From the NCBI GenBank assembly GCA_017465605.1, contig JAFTVW010000026.1, forward strand, positions 22,446 to 86,445: 64,000 nt of DNA, read 5' to 3'. The translations under genes were made by a program, and so were the position numbers. The notes beneath the pieces were generated by a model. The model was not told the DNA's origin. It saw nothing but the letters and a program-made list of their open reading frames with translations, and ran no database searches. Shown piece by piece: positions 35,578-44,781 of this stretch; the stretch's first letter is position 1, and each line of letters starts with the position of its first letter. Source of the stretch: Alistipes sp. (lineage in GTDB: Bacteria > Bacteroidota > Bacteroidia > Bacteroidales > Rikenellaceae).

Positions 35578-37019
35578 CTCCACCATCTGATAAAAAAGAG
35601 TTGAATCAATCCAAATATCTCTAAACGGCCCAACAACATAAGAACCGTCAAATTAAGTTTCGTCACAATGGGCATAGCCGAATAGTTATCCATCGTTCCC
35701 ACTTCGCCGAATCCTGGCCCAACATTACTTGCACAAGCAACCGCAGCCGAAAAGCCTGTCATCAAATCTGCTCCAAACATTGTGTTTAGGAACGTTCCTG
35801 CCAATATCATCATCATAAACGCCACGATATACACCGACACCGTACCCAACATCTCTGAATCCTGCGACACGCCATCAATCTTGGTGCGGATAACAGCAGT
35901 GGGGTGTTGTTGTGAACGGATACGATTACGAAGCATCTTAATAGCCAACAGCAAACGGTCAATTTTAAGTCCACCAGAAGTTGAACCTGCACAAGCACAC
36001 ACTATCGAACAGAAGATAAGTGTGAGTATTGCAAACGATGGCCACAAGTTACAATCTGCCGTAGCATAACCCGTTGTCGTTATAAATGATGCCGTATGGA
36101 ACAACGCATTTCTTAGCGACACGAGTATCGAGGGATAGACATCGGCAAACCACAAACTTAATGTAATACAAACCGATGCACATATGATAATCGCAAAATA
36201 GAATCGCGTAATCTCCGAGCGAAAAATATTATTGCGCTTACCTGTAATCGTGGCGTAAATCAGACCAAAGTGAATACCCATCAATATCATTGCTATTGCT
36301 AAAATCCACTCTATCAAGCCCGAATTAAAATAGGCTATGCTCGCATTCTTTGTACTGAATCCGCAAGTTGCACACGCCGACATAGCGTGACATATAGCAT
36401 CAAACCAGCACATTCCGCCCAATTTCAAAGCGACAGTAGTCACCACCGTCAAAATTACATAAACCGAAAGAACAATCCTTACAACTGTTTGTGTGCGGTA
36501 GTTGAAGTTATCCTTTGCCAGCGACGAGAGCTCCACATTCGACAACATCATCTTGCTTTTACCGATCGAGGGCAGAATCACAAGTGCAAACATCACAACT
36601 CCCACACCGCCAATCCAACTTGTTGACATACGCCAAAATAGCAAACCTCGCGGCAGAGCCTCAATGTTATTGAGGATTGACGCACCCGTAGTCGTAAATC
36701 CCGATACGCTCTCAAACCAAGCATTGATGATAGAGAACTCACCGCCCCACATCAAATATGGGAACATTCCCACCAAACAAGCTACAATCCACGCTCCGAC
36801 TACAATACAAAATCCCTCTTTGGTGGAGATTCTATCCGTAGGTGGCACAAAAATCAACGGAAAGCAACCAATAAGCAGCGTAAGCAACGAAGACATCACG
36901 AGTGGCGAATACGACGTATCGATGTTGCTGGCGTATGAAATTCCCGCCGACAACAACATAAATGCAGCCAATACAAGCAACACTACTCCGATATATCTTA
37001 TCACAACCTGCAAACGCAT
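35574..37019 (-). CDS. TrkH/KtrB-family potassium uptake protein
   Basis: 481 residues with about ten membrane segments and repeated pore loops: SVSGFTTTGASIL, SACATCGFSTKNAS, FHTASFITTTGYATAD and ACASNVGPGFGEVG. These carry the selectivity-filter glycines of the TrkH family. It imports K+ (or Na+) and normally needs a cytosolic TrkA/KtrA ring; no such gene is in the window. It lies 12 bases after a HAMP-sensor gene and overlaps the SPOR gene. Confidence 0.9.
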   Translation of the reverse strand: MRLQVVIRYIGVVLLVLAAFMLLSAGISYASNIDTSYSPLVMSSLLTLLIGCFPLIFVPPTDRISTKEGFCIVVGAWIVACLVGMFPYLMWGGEFSIINAWFESVSGFTTTGASILNNIEALPRGLLFWRMSTSWIGGVGVVMFALVILPSIGKSKMMLSNVELSSLAKDNFNYRTQTVVRIVLSVYVILTVVTTVALKLGGMCWFDAICHAMSACATCGFSTKNASIAYFNSGLIEWILAIAMILMGIHFGLIYATITGKRNNIFRSEITRFYFAIIICASVCITLSLWFADVYPSILVSLRNALFHTASFITTTGYATADCNLWPSFAILTLIFCSIVCACAGSTSGGLKIDRLLLAIKMLRNRIRSQQHPTAVIRTKIDGVSQDSEMLGTVSVYIVAFMMMILAGTFLNTMFGADLMTGFSAAVACASNVGPGFGEVGTMDNYSAMPIVTKLNLTVLMLLGRLEIFGLIQLFFIRWWR

Positions 37020-37031
37020 AGTTTCAAACGA

Positions 37032-37832
37032 TTACTTTTGGGCTTTATGGCTATTTATCACGTTCTCAATCTTCTCTTTCAATTCCAGCATCTCATCGTG
37101 ACACTCGGTTTTCACATTGAATGGTAGCTTATAGCGCAACCAATCACCCAAGCTACGATTCATTTTAATAATTGGGTTAACCGTATAAATCATTATGAAA
37201 TAGTAGAATAGCAACAAAATGGCAATCATCACCAACAGCGAAATGAACACAGGTGTTACGGAACGATAGGCATTACGGCTCAATCGCTCGGCACGAGGTG
37301 ATAGGGTACTCTGCGCCAACGACATAACCCTCATAACACTATTGCTGGTGGAATTATACACAGGCAGATAGTTCTTATCGTACCATCGCCTGCCATCAAA
37401 CGACAATGCTCCGCCCGACATACTATCGAGCAACAATAGATTCTCAATCGCGCGGCTGGCACGAAGTTCCTCAACCACGCCACTCAAACGTCGAGCAAAC
37501 ATATCGAGCGAATCAAACAGAGGAGATGCTGATGCCGAAGTTTCACGACGAGCCTGATCAACCTTTGCCGAAAAAGCCTCGAAACTCAATCGGCACGAAT
37601 CGGCATAGGTGCTATCACGCAATACGGCATAATTTACCACTGCACGGTCGTTGGCTCGAATTGCATCGAGCATACTCTCCGAAAGCTCAATACTACGACG
37701 GCTACTGTCAAGGATAGACTCAATATCCCGACTCATATTGTTTAGCTCGAACAGCGAAACCAATCCTGAAAAAAAGAGCAATACAACGATGCTCAAAAAA
37801 CCTATGGTTACTCTCTTGCGAATACCTGTCAT
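37032..37832 (-). CDS. Membrane sensor with HAMP-like region and no output domain
   Basis: 266 residues. TM1 is at about 8-28, a helical extracytoplasmic region of about 165 residues (four-helix-bundle-like) follows, TM2 is at about 195-217, and a HAMP-like segment starts at VNPIIKMNRSLGDWLRYKLPF. The protein ends about 45 residues after TM2. Such an architecture normally continues into a histidine kinase, cyclase or chemoreceptor domain, but here a stop follows and trkH begins 12 bases later. The frame shows no sign of a recent break. The function is unknown. Confidence 0.7.
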   Translation of the reverse strand: MTGIRKRVTIGFLSIVVLLFFSGLVSLFELNNMSRDIESILDSSRRSIELSESMLDAIRANDRAVVNYAVLRDSTYADSCRLSFEAFSAKVDQARRETSASASPLFDSLDMFARRLSGVVEELRASRAIENLLLLDSMSGGALSFDGRRWYDKNYLPVYNSTSNSVMRVMSLAQSTLSPRAERLSRNAYRSVTPVFISLLVMIAILLLFYYFIMIYTVNPIIKMNRSLGDWLRYKLPFNVKTECHDEMLELKEKIENVINSHKAQK

Positions 37833-37880
37833 AAAAATCTTGTTTGCGTGCGGCGCAAATACACAATGCCGCTAATTATG

Positions 37881-37888
37881 CAAATATA
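37881..37888 (-). promoter_or_regulatory. -7 box of the sensor-trkH-SPOR-nfeD-floA operon
   Basis: TATATTTG on the minus strand, 48 bases upstream of the sensor gene, in a stretch with several TATTTG repeats. No proper -33 box is seen. Confidence 0.5.
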
Positions 37889-37936
37889 CAAATATTTTTC
37901 AAATACCATACGACTTTATGCCGCAAGAGGAAGATT

Positions 37937-39232
37937 TTATTCTAAAATCTCGGCCAAAGAGTCACAATTTGGCTCAATAGAGGTCAATCGCACTCGACTA
38001 ATCTGATTAATCAAATCGCGACGATAGGGGGCTTTCACCCTCACATAATTGCCCGTATAGCCATACATCATACCGCCTCGCATAGTGCTTTCAAACAACA
38101 CCTCAGCCTCCTTGCCCGTCATTGAAGCACAAAACTCATAATGCAACTTTTGGTTCAACTGCTCCAATCTCTCCACACGCTCTGTTGAAATAAACGATGG
38201 TACTTTATCTGGCATATCTACCGCAGGAGTACCCGGACGCTCCGAAAATGGGAAGATATGCAGGAACGAAGGTTTCAGCTCCGCCAAAAGATTATAGGTT
38301 TCCATAAAATTCTCCTCCGTTTCACCCGGAAAACCTGTTATCACATCAATCCCTATAAAAGCATCGGGCATCAGCGAGCGAATCTTACGGATTCTATCGG
38401 CAAACTTTGCCGAAGTATAGCGACGACGCATCAAACCCAATATCCTATCCGAGCCACTTTGCAGGGGAATATGGAAGTGATGTTGGAATTTAGGTGAAGC
38501 GGCGCAAAACTCTATAATTTCGTCGGTTATAAGATTTGGCTCGATGGAAGATATACGGTATCGCTCAATACCATCAACCTCGTTGAGAGCTTTAAGCAAA
38601 TCGATAAATTTTTCACCTGTTGTTCGGCCAAAATCACCAGTATTTACACCCGTGATAACAATCTCCTTCATTCCCGACGCTGCCACTTCGCGGGCTTCGG
38701 CAACAATATCGGCTATCGGCATATTTCGGCTCGACCCACGAGCATAGTGAATCGTACAATAAGCACACTTATAATCGCACCCATCTTGCACCTTCAAAAA
38801 CGAGCGAGAGCGATCTGCCGAAGAGAATGCTGCAAAGAAGCGGCTAATCTCTTCACAATCGCAACTATAAACCTGTGCATTACCCTTCGTACCGAGTTCA
38901 AGTGTTCGTTTATATAAATCTCCTTTATCGTTGTTACCCAGCACAATATCCACACCTTCAATATTTGCAATTTCATATGGTTTCAACTGTGCATAACAAC
39001 CCGTAACAGCTATTATCGCATTGGGATTTTTGCGATGTAAACGGCGGATAATATTGCGGCATTTTTTATCGGCGTGTTCGGTAACGGAACAGCTATTTAC
39101 AACACATATATCGGCTGGCTCGTTTGCCCCTACACGCTCGAATCCCCCCTGCTCGAATTGGCGAGCAATAGTGGAACTCTCCGAAAAGTTGAGCTTACAG
39201 CCCAACGTATGAAAACTCACTCGACGTTTCAT
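37937..39232 (-). CDS. mtaB: tRNA threonylcarbamoyladenosine methylthiotransferase
   Basis: 431 residues, a radical-SAM methylthiotransferase that makes ms2t6A37 in tRNA. The N-terminal UPF0004 domain has HTLGCKLNFSES, NSCSVTEHADKKC and VTGCYAQLKP. The radical-SAM cluster is in GCDYKCAYCTIHYARG, and a TRAM-like region ends the protein. The ATG at 39232 is chosen; the upstream TTG adds nothing. HTLGCK and CTIHYARG distinguish MtaB from MiaB. It is divergent from the metal permease gene. Confidence 0.93.
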   Translation of the reverse strand: MKRRVSFHTLGCKLNFSESSTIARQFEQGGFERVGANEPADICVVNSCSVTEHADKKCRNIIRRLHRKNPNAIIAVTGCYAQLKPYEIANIEGVDIVLGNNDKGDLYKRTLELGTKGNAQVYSCDCEEISRFFAAFSSADRSRSFLKVQDGCDYKCAYCTIHYARGSSRNMPIADIVAEAREVAASGMKEIVITGVNTGDFGRTTGEKFIDLLKALNEVDGIERYRISSIEPNLITDEIIEFCAASPKFQHHFHIPLQSGSDRILGLMRRRYTSAKFADRIRKIRSLMPDAFIGIDVITGFPGETEENFMETYNLLAELKPSFLHIFPFSERPGTPAVDMPDKVPSFISTERVERLEQLNQKLHYEFCASMTGKEAEVLFESTMRGGMMYGYTGNYVRVKAPYRRDLINQISRVRLTSIEPNCDSLAEILE

Positions 39233-39292
39233 ATTCAATTCAATCGTATTATCGTGCGAAAATATAAAAACTTTGGCTTAATCGAAAAAAGT

Positions 39293-39324
39293 TTTGAAAC
39301 AATCCGATATTTAGAGTAAATTTG
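39293..39324 (+). promoter_or_regulatory. Promoter of the permease-LptFG-fmt operon
   Basis: TTTG (39293-39296), a 20-base spacer and TAAATTTG (39317-39324): both Bacteroidota promoter boxes at the right spacing, 36 bases before the first start codon. Confidence 0.75.
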
Positions 39325-39360
39325 TGCGCATTTTTAAGGATACATCAACAACAAGCGTCA

Positions 39361-40209
39361 ATGATAGAGTTTTTTTCCGACATACTCCGATACGATTATC
39401 TTGCCAACGCACTGCTGGCTGCCATCTTTGCAGGCATCACTTGCGGCATCGTGGGGACTTACATCGTATCGCGTCGTATGGTGTTTCTTTGCGGAGGCAT
39501 AACACACGCATCGTTTGGCGGACTCGGTATTGCGTTTTACGCAGGAATCAATCCCATTTTAGGAGCTTTGGCATTTGCTATATTATCGGCCATCGGAGTA
39601 GAATGGGCTTCGGACAAAGGTCGCATAAGAGAGGATTCGGCTATCGGAATCATCTGGTCGATTGGTATGGCTATTGGCGCACTATTTATGAGCCTCACAC
39701 CCGGTTACACATCGGGGGATTTAGCCAGCTATATGTTCGGTAGCATTATAACCGTAACCAATCAAGACATTATGCTACTCGGCTCAATTACAGCAGTATG
39801 TGTAATTGGAGCAATCCTGTTGTGCCGACAAATTATGTATGTAGCTTTCGACCGTAATTTTTCGGCAAGTCAAGGTATCAACACCCGCGTAATATCGTAC
39901 GCGATGTCGATTGTGGTAGCCATAACAATCGTTATGGCCATTAGAATTATGGGAATCGTGCTACTGCTTTCGCTCTTTACAATCCCCGTCGTTACAGCTA
40001 ACGCATTCACAAAATCCTATGCCCACATAACATTATGGGCATCTATTATTGGCGTTGCGGGCACTGTTATAGGGCTAATAATGAGCTATAATTGGGAAGT
40101 TCCACCCGGAGTTAGCATAATATTTACGCTTACTATTGTGCTTATTGGAGCAAAACTCTTATCTTTGCGAAGCAAAAAGAAGCCAAATGCGATTAAAAAC
40201 TATACATAG
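39361..40209 (+). CDS. ABC-type metal ion permease, ZnuB/MntB type
   Basis: 282 residues with about eight membrane segments, of the ABC-3 (zinc/manganese/iron) permease family: GTYIVSRRMVFLCGGITHASFGGLG, ASYMFGSIITVT, DRNFSASQGINTRVISYAM and LLLSLFTIPVVTANAFTKSY. The ATG at 39361 is preferred to an upstream start at 39322. No ATPase or binding protein lies next to it, so its partners must be elsewhere. Its end overlaps the next gene by 23 bases. Confidence 0.9.
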   Translation: MIEFFSDILRYDYLANALLAAIFAGITCGIVGTYIVSRRMVFLCGGITHASFGGLGIAFYAGINPILGALAFAILSAIGVEWASDKGRIREDSAIGIIWSIGMAIGALFMSLTPGYTSGDLASYMFGSIITVTNQDIMLLGSITAVCVIGAILLCRQIMYVAFDRNFSASQGINTRVISYAMSIVVAITIVMAIRIMGIVLLLSLFTIPVVTANAFTKSYAHITLWASIIGVAGTVIGLIMSYNWEVPPGVSIIFTLTIVLIGAKLLSLRSKKKPNAIKNYT

Positions 40210-41716
40210 ATTAGTCATAAAAGCCTATTTAGGTCCACTGGTGCTTACCTTCTGTATCGTCACATTCGTCTTGATGATGAACTTCGTGTGGCGATATATT
40301 GATGAATTGGTAGGTAAGGGTCTCGATGCTGGTATCATCATAGAGCTTATCTCGTATGCCACAATCAATATGATTCCAATGGGTATGCCCCTTGCTATGC
40401 TATTTGCCGCAATTATGACACTTGGAAATCTGGGTGAAAATTACGAGCTGCTGGCTATGAAATCGGCGGGAATGTCGCTTATGCAGATTCTTAAACCGTT
40501 GATTATTTTGGTGATATTTATGTCGATAGGCAGTTTTTTTGTGGTAAACAACTTAGTTCCGTTTGCCAACAAAAAGATGACCAGCATCATCATTGATATC
40601 CGCCGCCAAAAGAAGGTATTGGAGTTTCAAGACGGACTGTTTTTCAATGGCATCGACGAGAATCTGAGTATTAGGGTAGAGCACCAAGATCCCGAAACAG
40701 GTCTTTTGAACAATATTCTCATATATGACAATCGCTCGACCACCGGCAATATGACCACTACGCTTGCCGAATCGGGTTACATTCGCCTCTCTGACGACAA
40801 GAAGTTTCTGCTTCTTACGCTCTATAATGGTGATAACTATCAGCTAACTCGTAATAGCAACTGGTACACAAAAAATGGAGTGCGCCACGACAAATTCAAG
40901 ATGCAGGATATGACAATTCCGATGGAGGGTTTTGCATTCCAACGCTCGGATAATAGTGGTATGATTGGTGGCTCGCAGACAAAGAATATAGTCGAACTAC
41001 AACACGATATTGATTCGCTCGATATAAAGGTTGCCGAGGCCACATCACAATCATACAAACCTCTATTCCAAGACAACATCTTTAATCGAGATATACAAGT
41101 ATTGCATCTTCCCGACTCTCTCCGCAAGGACAAAACGGGATATGTCGATGTAGCGTTGCTTGACTCGTTAAGCAAATTGAGCGTAAGGGATAGAGAGCAA
41201 ATATGGAACACGGCTTACTCCAACGCTCTCAACTCGCGTAATGCCTTTACTTTTGATGAGTCGTCGGCTAAAAATGCTCTCAACCAGCTATACCGCAGTA
41301 AAAACGATTGGCATAGAAAATTATCTATTCCATTCTCGGTACTGATTTTCTTCCTTATCGGAGCTCCACTCGGTGCAATTATCCGAAAGGGTGGATTGGG
41401 AACGCCTGTGGTAATATCGGTGGCTTTCTTCGTATTCTATTACATCATCAGCTTGAACGGCGAAAAAGCCGCAAAAGAGGGTGTATGGAGTTCGTTTGCA
41501 GGAATATGGCTATCGTCATTTATTCTCACGCCAATAGCCATCTATCTGATGATAAAGGCCACAAACGACTCTTCGTTGCTTGACACCGATTGGTATTATA
41601 ACAAGTTCAAGCTCTTGGAAGAGAAGGTTGCTCCTGTATGGTTACCCATAAAATCACGCCTATATCCATTTTGGCAGAGAGCAAAAAGTGTAATAATCCG
41701 CAAAAAACAGAGATAA
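40187..41716 (+). CDS. LptF/LptG-family lipopolysaccharide export permease
   Basis: 509 residues. Three membrane segments are N-terminal (about 10-120), a long periplasmic jellyroll-like region spans about 130-380, and three more membrane segments follow (PFSVLIFFLIGAPLGAIIRKGGLG is the typical YjgP/YjgQ signature). LptF/G move LPS from the inner membrane to the Lpt bridge. The ATG at 40187 (MRLKTIHRLVIKAYLGP) is chosen; it overlaps the permease gene. It is larger than E. coli LptG (about 360), mostly in the periplasmic part, as is common in Bacteroidota. Confidence 0.9.
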   Translation: MRLKTIHRLVIKAYLGPLVLTFCIVTFVLMMNFVWRYIDELVGKGLDAGIIIELISYATINMIPMGMPLAMLFAAIMTLGNLGENYELLAMKSAGMSLMQILKPLIILVIFMSIGSFFVVNNLVPFANKKMTSIIIDIRRQKKVLEFQDGLFFNGIDENLSIRVEHQDPETGLLNNILIYDNRSTTGNMTTTLAESGYIRLSDDKKFLLLTLYNGDNYQLTRNSNWYTKNGVRHDKFKMQDMTIPMEGFAFQRSDNSGMIGGSQTKNIVELQHDIDSLDIKVAEATSQSYKPLFQDNIFNRDIQVLHLPDSLRKDKTGYVDVALLDSLSKLSVRDREQIWNTAYSNALNSRNAFTFDESSAKNALNQLYRSKNDWHRKLSIPFSVLIFFLIGAPLGAIIRKGGLGTPVVISVAFFVFYYIISLNGEKAAKEGVWSSFAGIWLSSFILTPIAIYLMIKATNDSSLLDTDWYYNKFKLLEEKVAPVWLPIKSRLYPFWQRAKSVIIRKKQR

Positions 41717-41719
41717 GAT

Positions 41720-42691
41720 ATGACACCCGCAAAAGAGTTACGCATAGTATTTATGGGTACGCCCGAATTTGCTGTTGCATCATTGCGCCGTTTGGTAGAA
41801 GATGGCTACAATGTTGTGGCAGTGGTCACCACACCCGACAAACCGGCTGGACGTGGCCAAAAACTGCACGAAAGCGATGTAAAGGTAGCGGCTCGTGAAT
41901 TGGGACTCCCCATACTCCAACCCGATAAATTGAAGTCAGAGGAGTTTATTGAGGCTATGCGAGAGCTGAATCCCGATTTGGGTATTGTGATTGCATTCCG
42001 TATGTTGCCTGAGGTTATATGGTCGATGCCAAAATATGGCACATTCAATCTTCACGCATCACTTCTTCCTCAATATAGAGGTGCTGCCCCCATCAATTGG
42101 GCTATCATAAACGGAGAGAAGGAGACGGGTATCACAACATTCCTCCTAAACCACGAAATAGACAAAGGTGCAATAATAGGGCAGCAGCGAATGCCCATTC
42201 TTGCGGAGGATAATATCGGTACGATGTACGATAAGTTGATGGTAGCGGGTTGCGACCTTGTGGTTGATACGGTCGAAAGAATTGCCGCCAATGACTACAC
42301 TCCTATTCAGCAGGATAACATCGACGAAAGCACACTTAAACCTGCACCTAAGATTTTCAAGGAGGATTGCCGTATAGATTGGGCACAAGGAGGCGAAAGT
42401 ATTGTGAATTTCGTAAGAGGTCTATCGCCATATCCTGCTGCGTGGACTCCACTATATTTGAACGGTGAGGAGAAGAGTTCAGCGAAGATATTTGATGTAA
42501 GATTTGAGCCACGCACAACCGAATCAACCCACGTCGGAGATATTATCTCAGATGGAAAAGAACTAATTCAGATTGCGTGTGCCGATGGTGTAATTCACAT
42601 CAATTCGTTGCAGATTGCAGGCAAGAAACGTATGAGTAACAAAGATTTGCTACTCGGATTCCGCGACATTGAGGATTATTGCTGTATGTAA
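41720..42691 (+). CDS. fmt: Methionyl-tRNA formyltransferase
   Basis: 323 residues. Fmt formylates initiator Met-tRNA using 10-formyl-THF. The N-terminal catalytic domain has FMGTPEFAVASL, TTPDKPAGRGQKL and the active site FNLHASLLPQYRGAAPINWA, with the catalytic Asp in HEIDKGAIIGQ. The C-terminal tRNA-binding domain follows from about residue 210. It starts 3 bases after the LptF/G gene. Confidence 0.96.
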   Translation: MTPAKELRIVFMGTPEFAVASLRRLVEDGYNVVAVVTTPDKPAGRGQKLHESDVKVAARELGLPILQPDKLKSEEFIEAMRELNPDLGIVIAFRMLPEVIWSMPKYGTFNLHASLLPQYRGAAPINWAIINGEKETGITTFLLNHEIDKGAIIGQQRMPILAEDNIGTMYDKLMVAGCDLVVDTVERIAANDYTPIQQDNIDESTLKPAPKIFKEDCRIDWAQGGESIVNFVRGLSPYPAAWTPLYLNGEEKSSAKIFDVRFEPRTTESTHVGDIISDGKELIQIACADGVIHINSLQIAGKKRMSNKDLLLGFRDIEDYCCM

Positions 42692-42707
42692 TATTAACAC
42701 TCACAAA

Positions 42708-42752
42708 AAGAAAGGCTCTTGATTCAAATATCTGAAATCAAGAGCCTTTCTT
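42708..42752. terminator. Bidirectional terminator between fmt and the G1P dehydrogenase gene
   Basis: A 17-base-pair perfect stem (42708-42724 with 42736-42752) around an 11-base loop. T-rich sequence follows on both strands, so it can serve both convergent genes. Confidence 0.92.
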
Positions 42753-42767
42753 CTATTACTTAAAGTA

Positions 42768-44114
42768 TTACTTCACCTCCCAAATACCACCTCGACCGAA
42801 GATTCCATTAACCCACGAATCCAAAGTTCCTGCCCGTAATCCTAAATCAAGCATATTGTATCGGCGGCGTATGTGACGGACAAAAGGCACATCAGAGAGC
42901 ATCTGAGCCTTTGTAATTCCAACATCTTCGGGCTTTGTAGGAGCTCCCACAATCGAGAGGTAACGATACATCTCATCGAAAGTATAGCATTGTTCCTGCA
43001 ACTTACGCCTTAGCTCAGGCCACTCGGCCTTAACCAACTCCAACTGACGACGCACCTCGGCCTTATCATCGTATTTTGCCGTAACCTCTGTAATTCCCAA
43101 CTCAGCATAGGGTTCACCTGCAAAGAGTTTCTCGGCAGCTGCACGCACCTCATCGAGAGTACTCCAATTATTCACACAACGGTCAACATCTATCTGTGTA
43201 AAATCGGTTTTATACATTTGGTCAAACATCGCGCACATAAACAGTGTGCCGACACTCACTTGGAATCCGTGAGATGGGGTTACGCCATTATATGTATGAT
43301 TGCGCATATTCCACAAATGGCTAAACAAGTGGTCGGTACAAGATGCGGGGCGACTTGAACGAGCAGCCTGCATAGCAAAGCCACTGAGCATCAAACCCTC
43401 AACAAACGGAGCAATAGCCTCGGGGCGCAATGCAGCAACACCTTCGGGGTCGGCAAGCGACTCCTTCAAGCTATCCTGCACGATGTGCCAAGCAACATCG
43501 TGGATAGGCTCTACGCCCAAAAAATCGGCAATTATCCACTCTGCGCCAGCTGGAATCTTTGCCGCAAGGTCGGCATAACCAGCAGCTGTCATCTCGGCAG
43601 GAGCCTTAGCCATAACACCGACATCGGCAAGAATAGCCTTCGGAGCAGGGCAGGTGAACGTCTGCTTCATATTTTTATAGGTAATAGAAGCTCCAAACGA
43701 AGAATAACCATCAACCGAAGCCGCAGTCGCCACACACATATAGGGGCGGTTCTGATGGTGAGAAGAGAGTTTACATAAGTCATTAATCGTACCCGAGCCC
43801 ACCGCAACTGCAATAGCATCGGTAGCTGACAATCGCTCATCGAGCATCTCGACAAATGTCCACTCTGCGTGAAGATGTTTATCGGTGTAGATATATGGCT
43901 CTTCACACTCCACACCCTCCTGCTGCAAATAGGCATAAACGGCCTCACCTGCGGCACGCCAAGTATTCTCGTCGGCAACAATCAATGCTCGTTTACCCGA
44001 AAATTGTTCCTTGAACATTACGGGCACACGATTCAAAATATCGACTCCAATCTCCATTGCGGCCGTTTCGGTCGCTGCGGCCAAAGCTTTGGCCACTCGC
44101 TGATTATTATTCAT
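42768..44114 (-). CDS. Glycerol-1-phosphate dehydrogenase, AraM/EgsA type
   Basis: 448 residues. It belongs to the iron/zinc-dependent dehydroquinate-synthase-like fold: the NAD-binding VGSGTINDLCKL, TAASVDGYSSFGASIT with a metal-ligand Asp, and metal His in DHLFSHLWNM and SHGFQVSVG. In Bacillus, AraM makes sn-glycerol-1-phosphate, the enantiomer used in archaeal lipids. Which metabolite it feeds here is not shown by the neighbours. It is a single gene with its own promoter at 44135-44165. Confidence 0.85.
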   Translation of the reverse strand: MNNNQRVAKALAAATETAAMEIGVDILNRVPVMFKEQFSGKRALIVADENTWRAAGEAVYAYLQQEGVECEEPYIYTDKHLHAEWTFVEMLDERLSATDAIAVAVGSGTINDLCKLSSHHQNRPYMCVATAASVDGYSSFGASITYKNMKQTFTCPAPKAILADVGVMAKAPAEMTAAGYADLAAKIPAGAEWIIADFLGVEPIHDVAWHIVQDSLKESLADPEGVAALRPEAIAPFVEGLMLSGFAMQAARSSRPASCTDHLFSHLWNMRNHTYNGVTPSHGFQVSVGTLFMCAMFDQMYKTDFTQIDVDRCVNNWSTLDEVRAAAEKLFAGEPYAELGITEVTAKYDDKAEVRRQLELVKAEWPELRRKLQEQCYTFDEMYRYLSIVGAPTKPEDVGITKAQMLSDVPFVRHIRRRYNMLDLGLRAGTLDSWVNGIFGRGGIWEVK

Positions 44115-44134
44115 AGAAAAAGACTTTATTAGGG

Positions 44135-44165
44135 CAAAGATAACGATTTATTTCCTATACTTCAA
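44135..44165 (-). promoter_or_regulatory. Promoter of the G1P dehydrogenase gene
   Basis: On the minus strand TTG (44163-44165), 20-base spacer, TATCTTTG (44135-44142). It touches the T-tract of the terminator of the upstream vor operon, so termination and re-initiation are packed together. Confidence 0.75.
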
Positions 44166-44201
44166 TAAAAAAGAGCAAAACGATAATTCACTTTGCTCTT
44201 T
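44164..44201 (-). terminator. Intrinsic terminator of the vor operon
   Basis: On the minus strand a 10-base-pair stem, AAAGAGCAAA (44192-44201) with TTTGCTCTTT (44170-44179), runs into a T-rich tail. It is 16 bases beyond the gamma-subunit stop codon. Confidence 0.9.
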
Positions 44202-44217
44202 ATCTCATCATACTTGC

Positions 44218-44763
44218 TTATCTTACACGACGGATAATCTCTCCTCCTCGCAGGATAGCCTCCTTGTTCTGAGGAAGCAGATACCACGCCCTTTCGGGCA
44301 GAGATTTTTTCAGACCAAGCATAACATTCTCCATACTAACAATAGGTTTGAGTTTCAGATATCCGCCCAATATCATAGTATTGAACAACTTTGCCTGCCC
44401 CAATCGTGCACATTCGGCCGCAGCATCTACCGCATATATCTCAATATCGGAACGAGTAGGAGGGTTTATGATTCCATTGGTATCATAAATCAGCACACCG
44501 CCAGCTTTAACTTGGCTCTCGAACTTATCCAACGACTGTTGATTAAGCACTATGGCAGTATCATATTCGTTGGCAATAGGCGAAGAGATTCTTTTATCGG
44601 AAATAATGACCGTCACATTCGCCGTACCGCCTCGCATTTCAGGGCCGTAAGAAGGCATCCAAGTAACCTCAAAATCCTGCATCACACCCGAGTAGGCCAA
44701 TATCTTACCCATCGACAAGACTCCTTGACCACCAAATCCAGCTATAATTATAGTCTCTTTCAT
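44218..44763 (-). CDS. 2-oxoacid:ferredoxin oxidoreductase, gamma subunit
   Basis: 181 residues, matching the gamma chain of four-subunit 2-oxoacid oxidoreductases: IIIAGFGGQGVLSMGKILAYSG at the start, SYGPEMRGGTANVTVIISD in the middle and a C-terminal domain. It forms part of the CoA-binding unit of the complex. It is last in the order ferredoxin, alpha, beta, gamma. Confidence 0.92.
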   Translation of the reverse strand: MKETIIIAGFGGQGVLSMGKILAYSGVMQDFEVTWMPSYGPEMRGGTANVTVIISDKRISSPIANEYDTAIVLNQQSLDKFESQVKAGGVLIYDTNGIINPPTRSDIEIYAVDAAAECARLGQAKLFNTMILGGYLKLKPIVSMENVMLGLKKSLPERAWYLLPQNKEAILRGGEIIRRVR

Positions 44764-44781
44764 AAGTTTCTGCTTTAAGTG

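Noticed and set aside
37032-37832. Frameshifted histidine kinase or chemoreceptor
   Set aside because: The sequence after the stop goes straight into trkH within 12 bases; no kinase or methyl-accepting segment is present in any frame.
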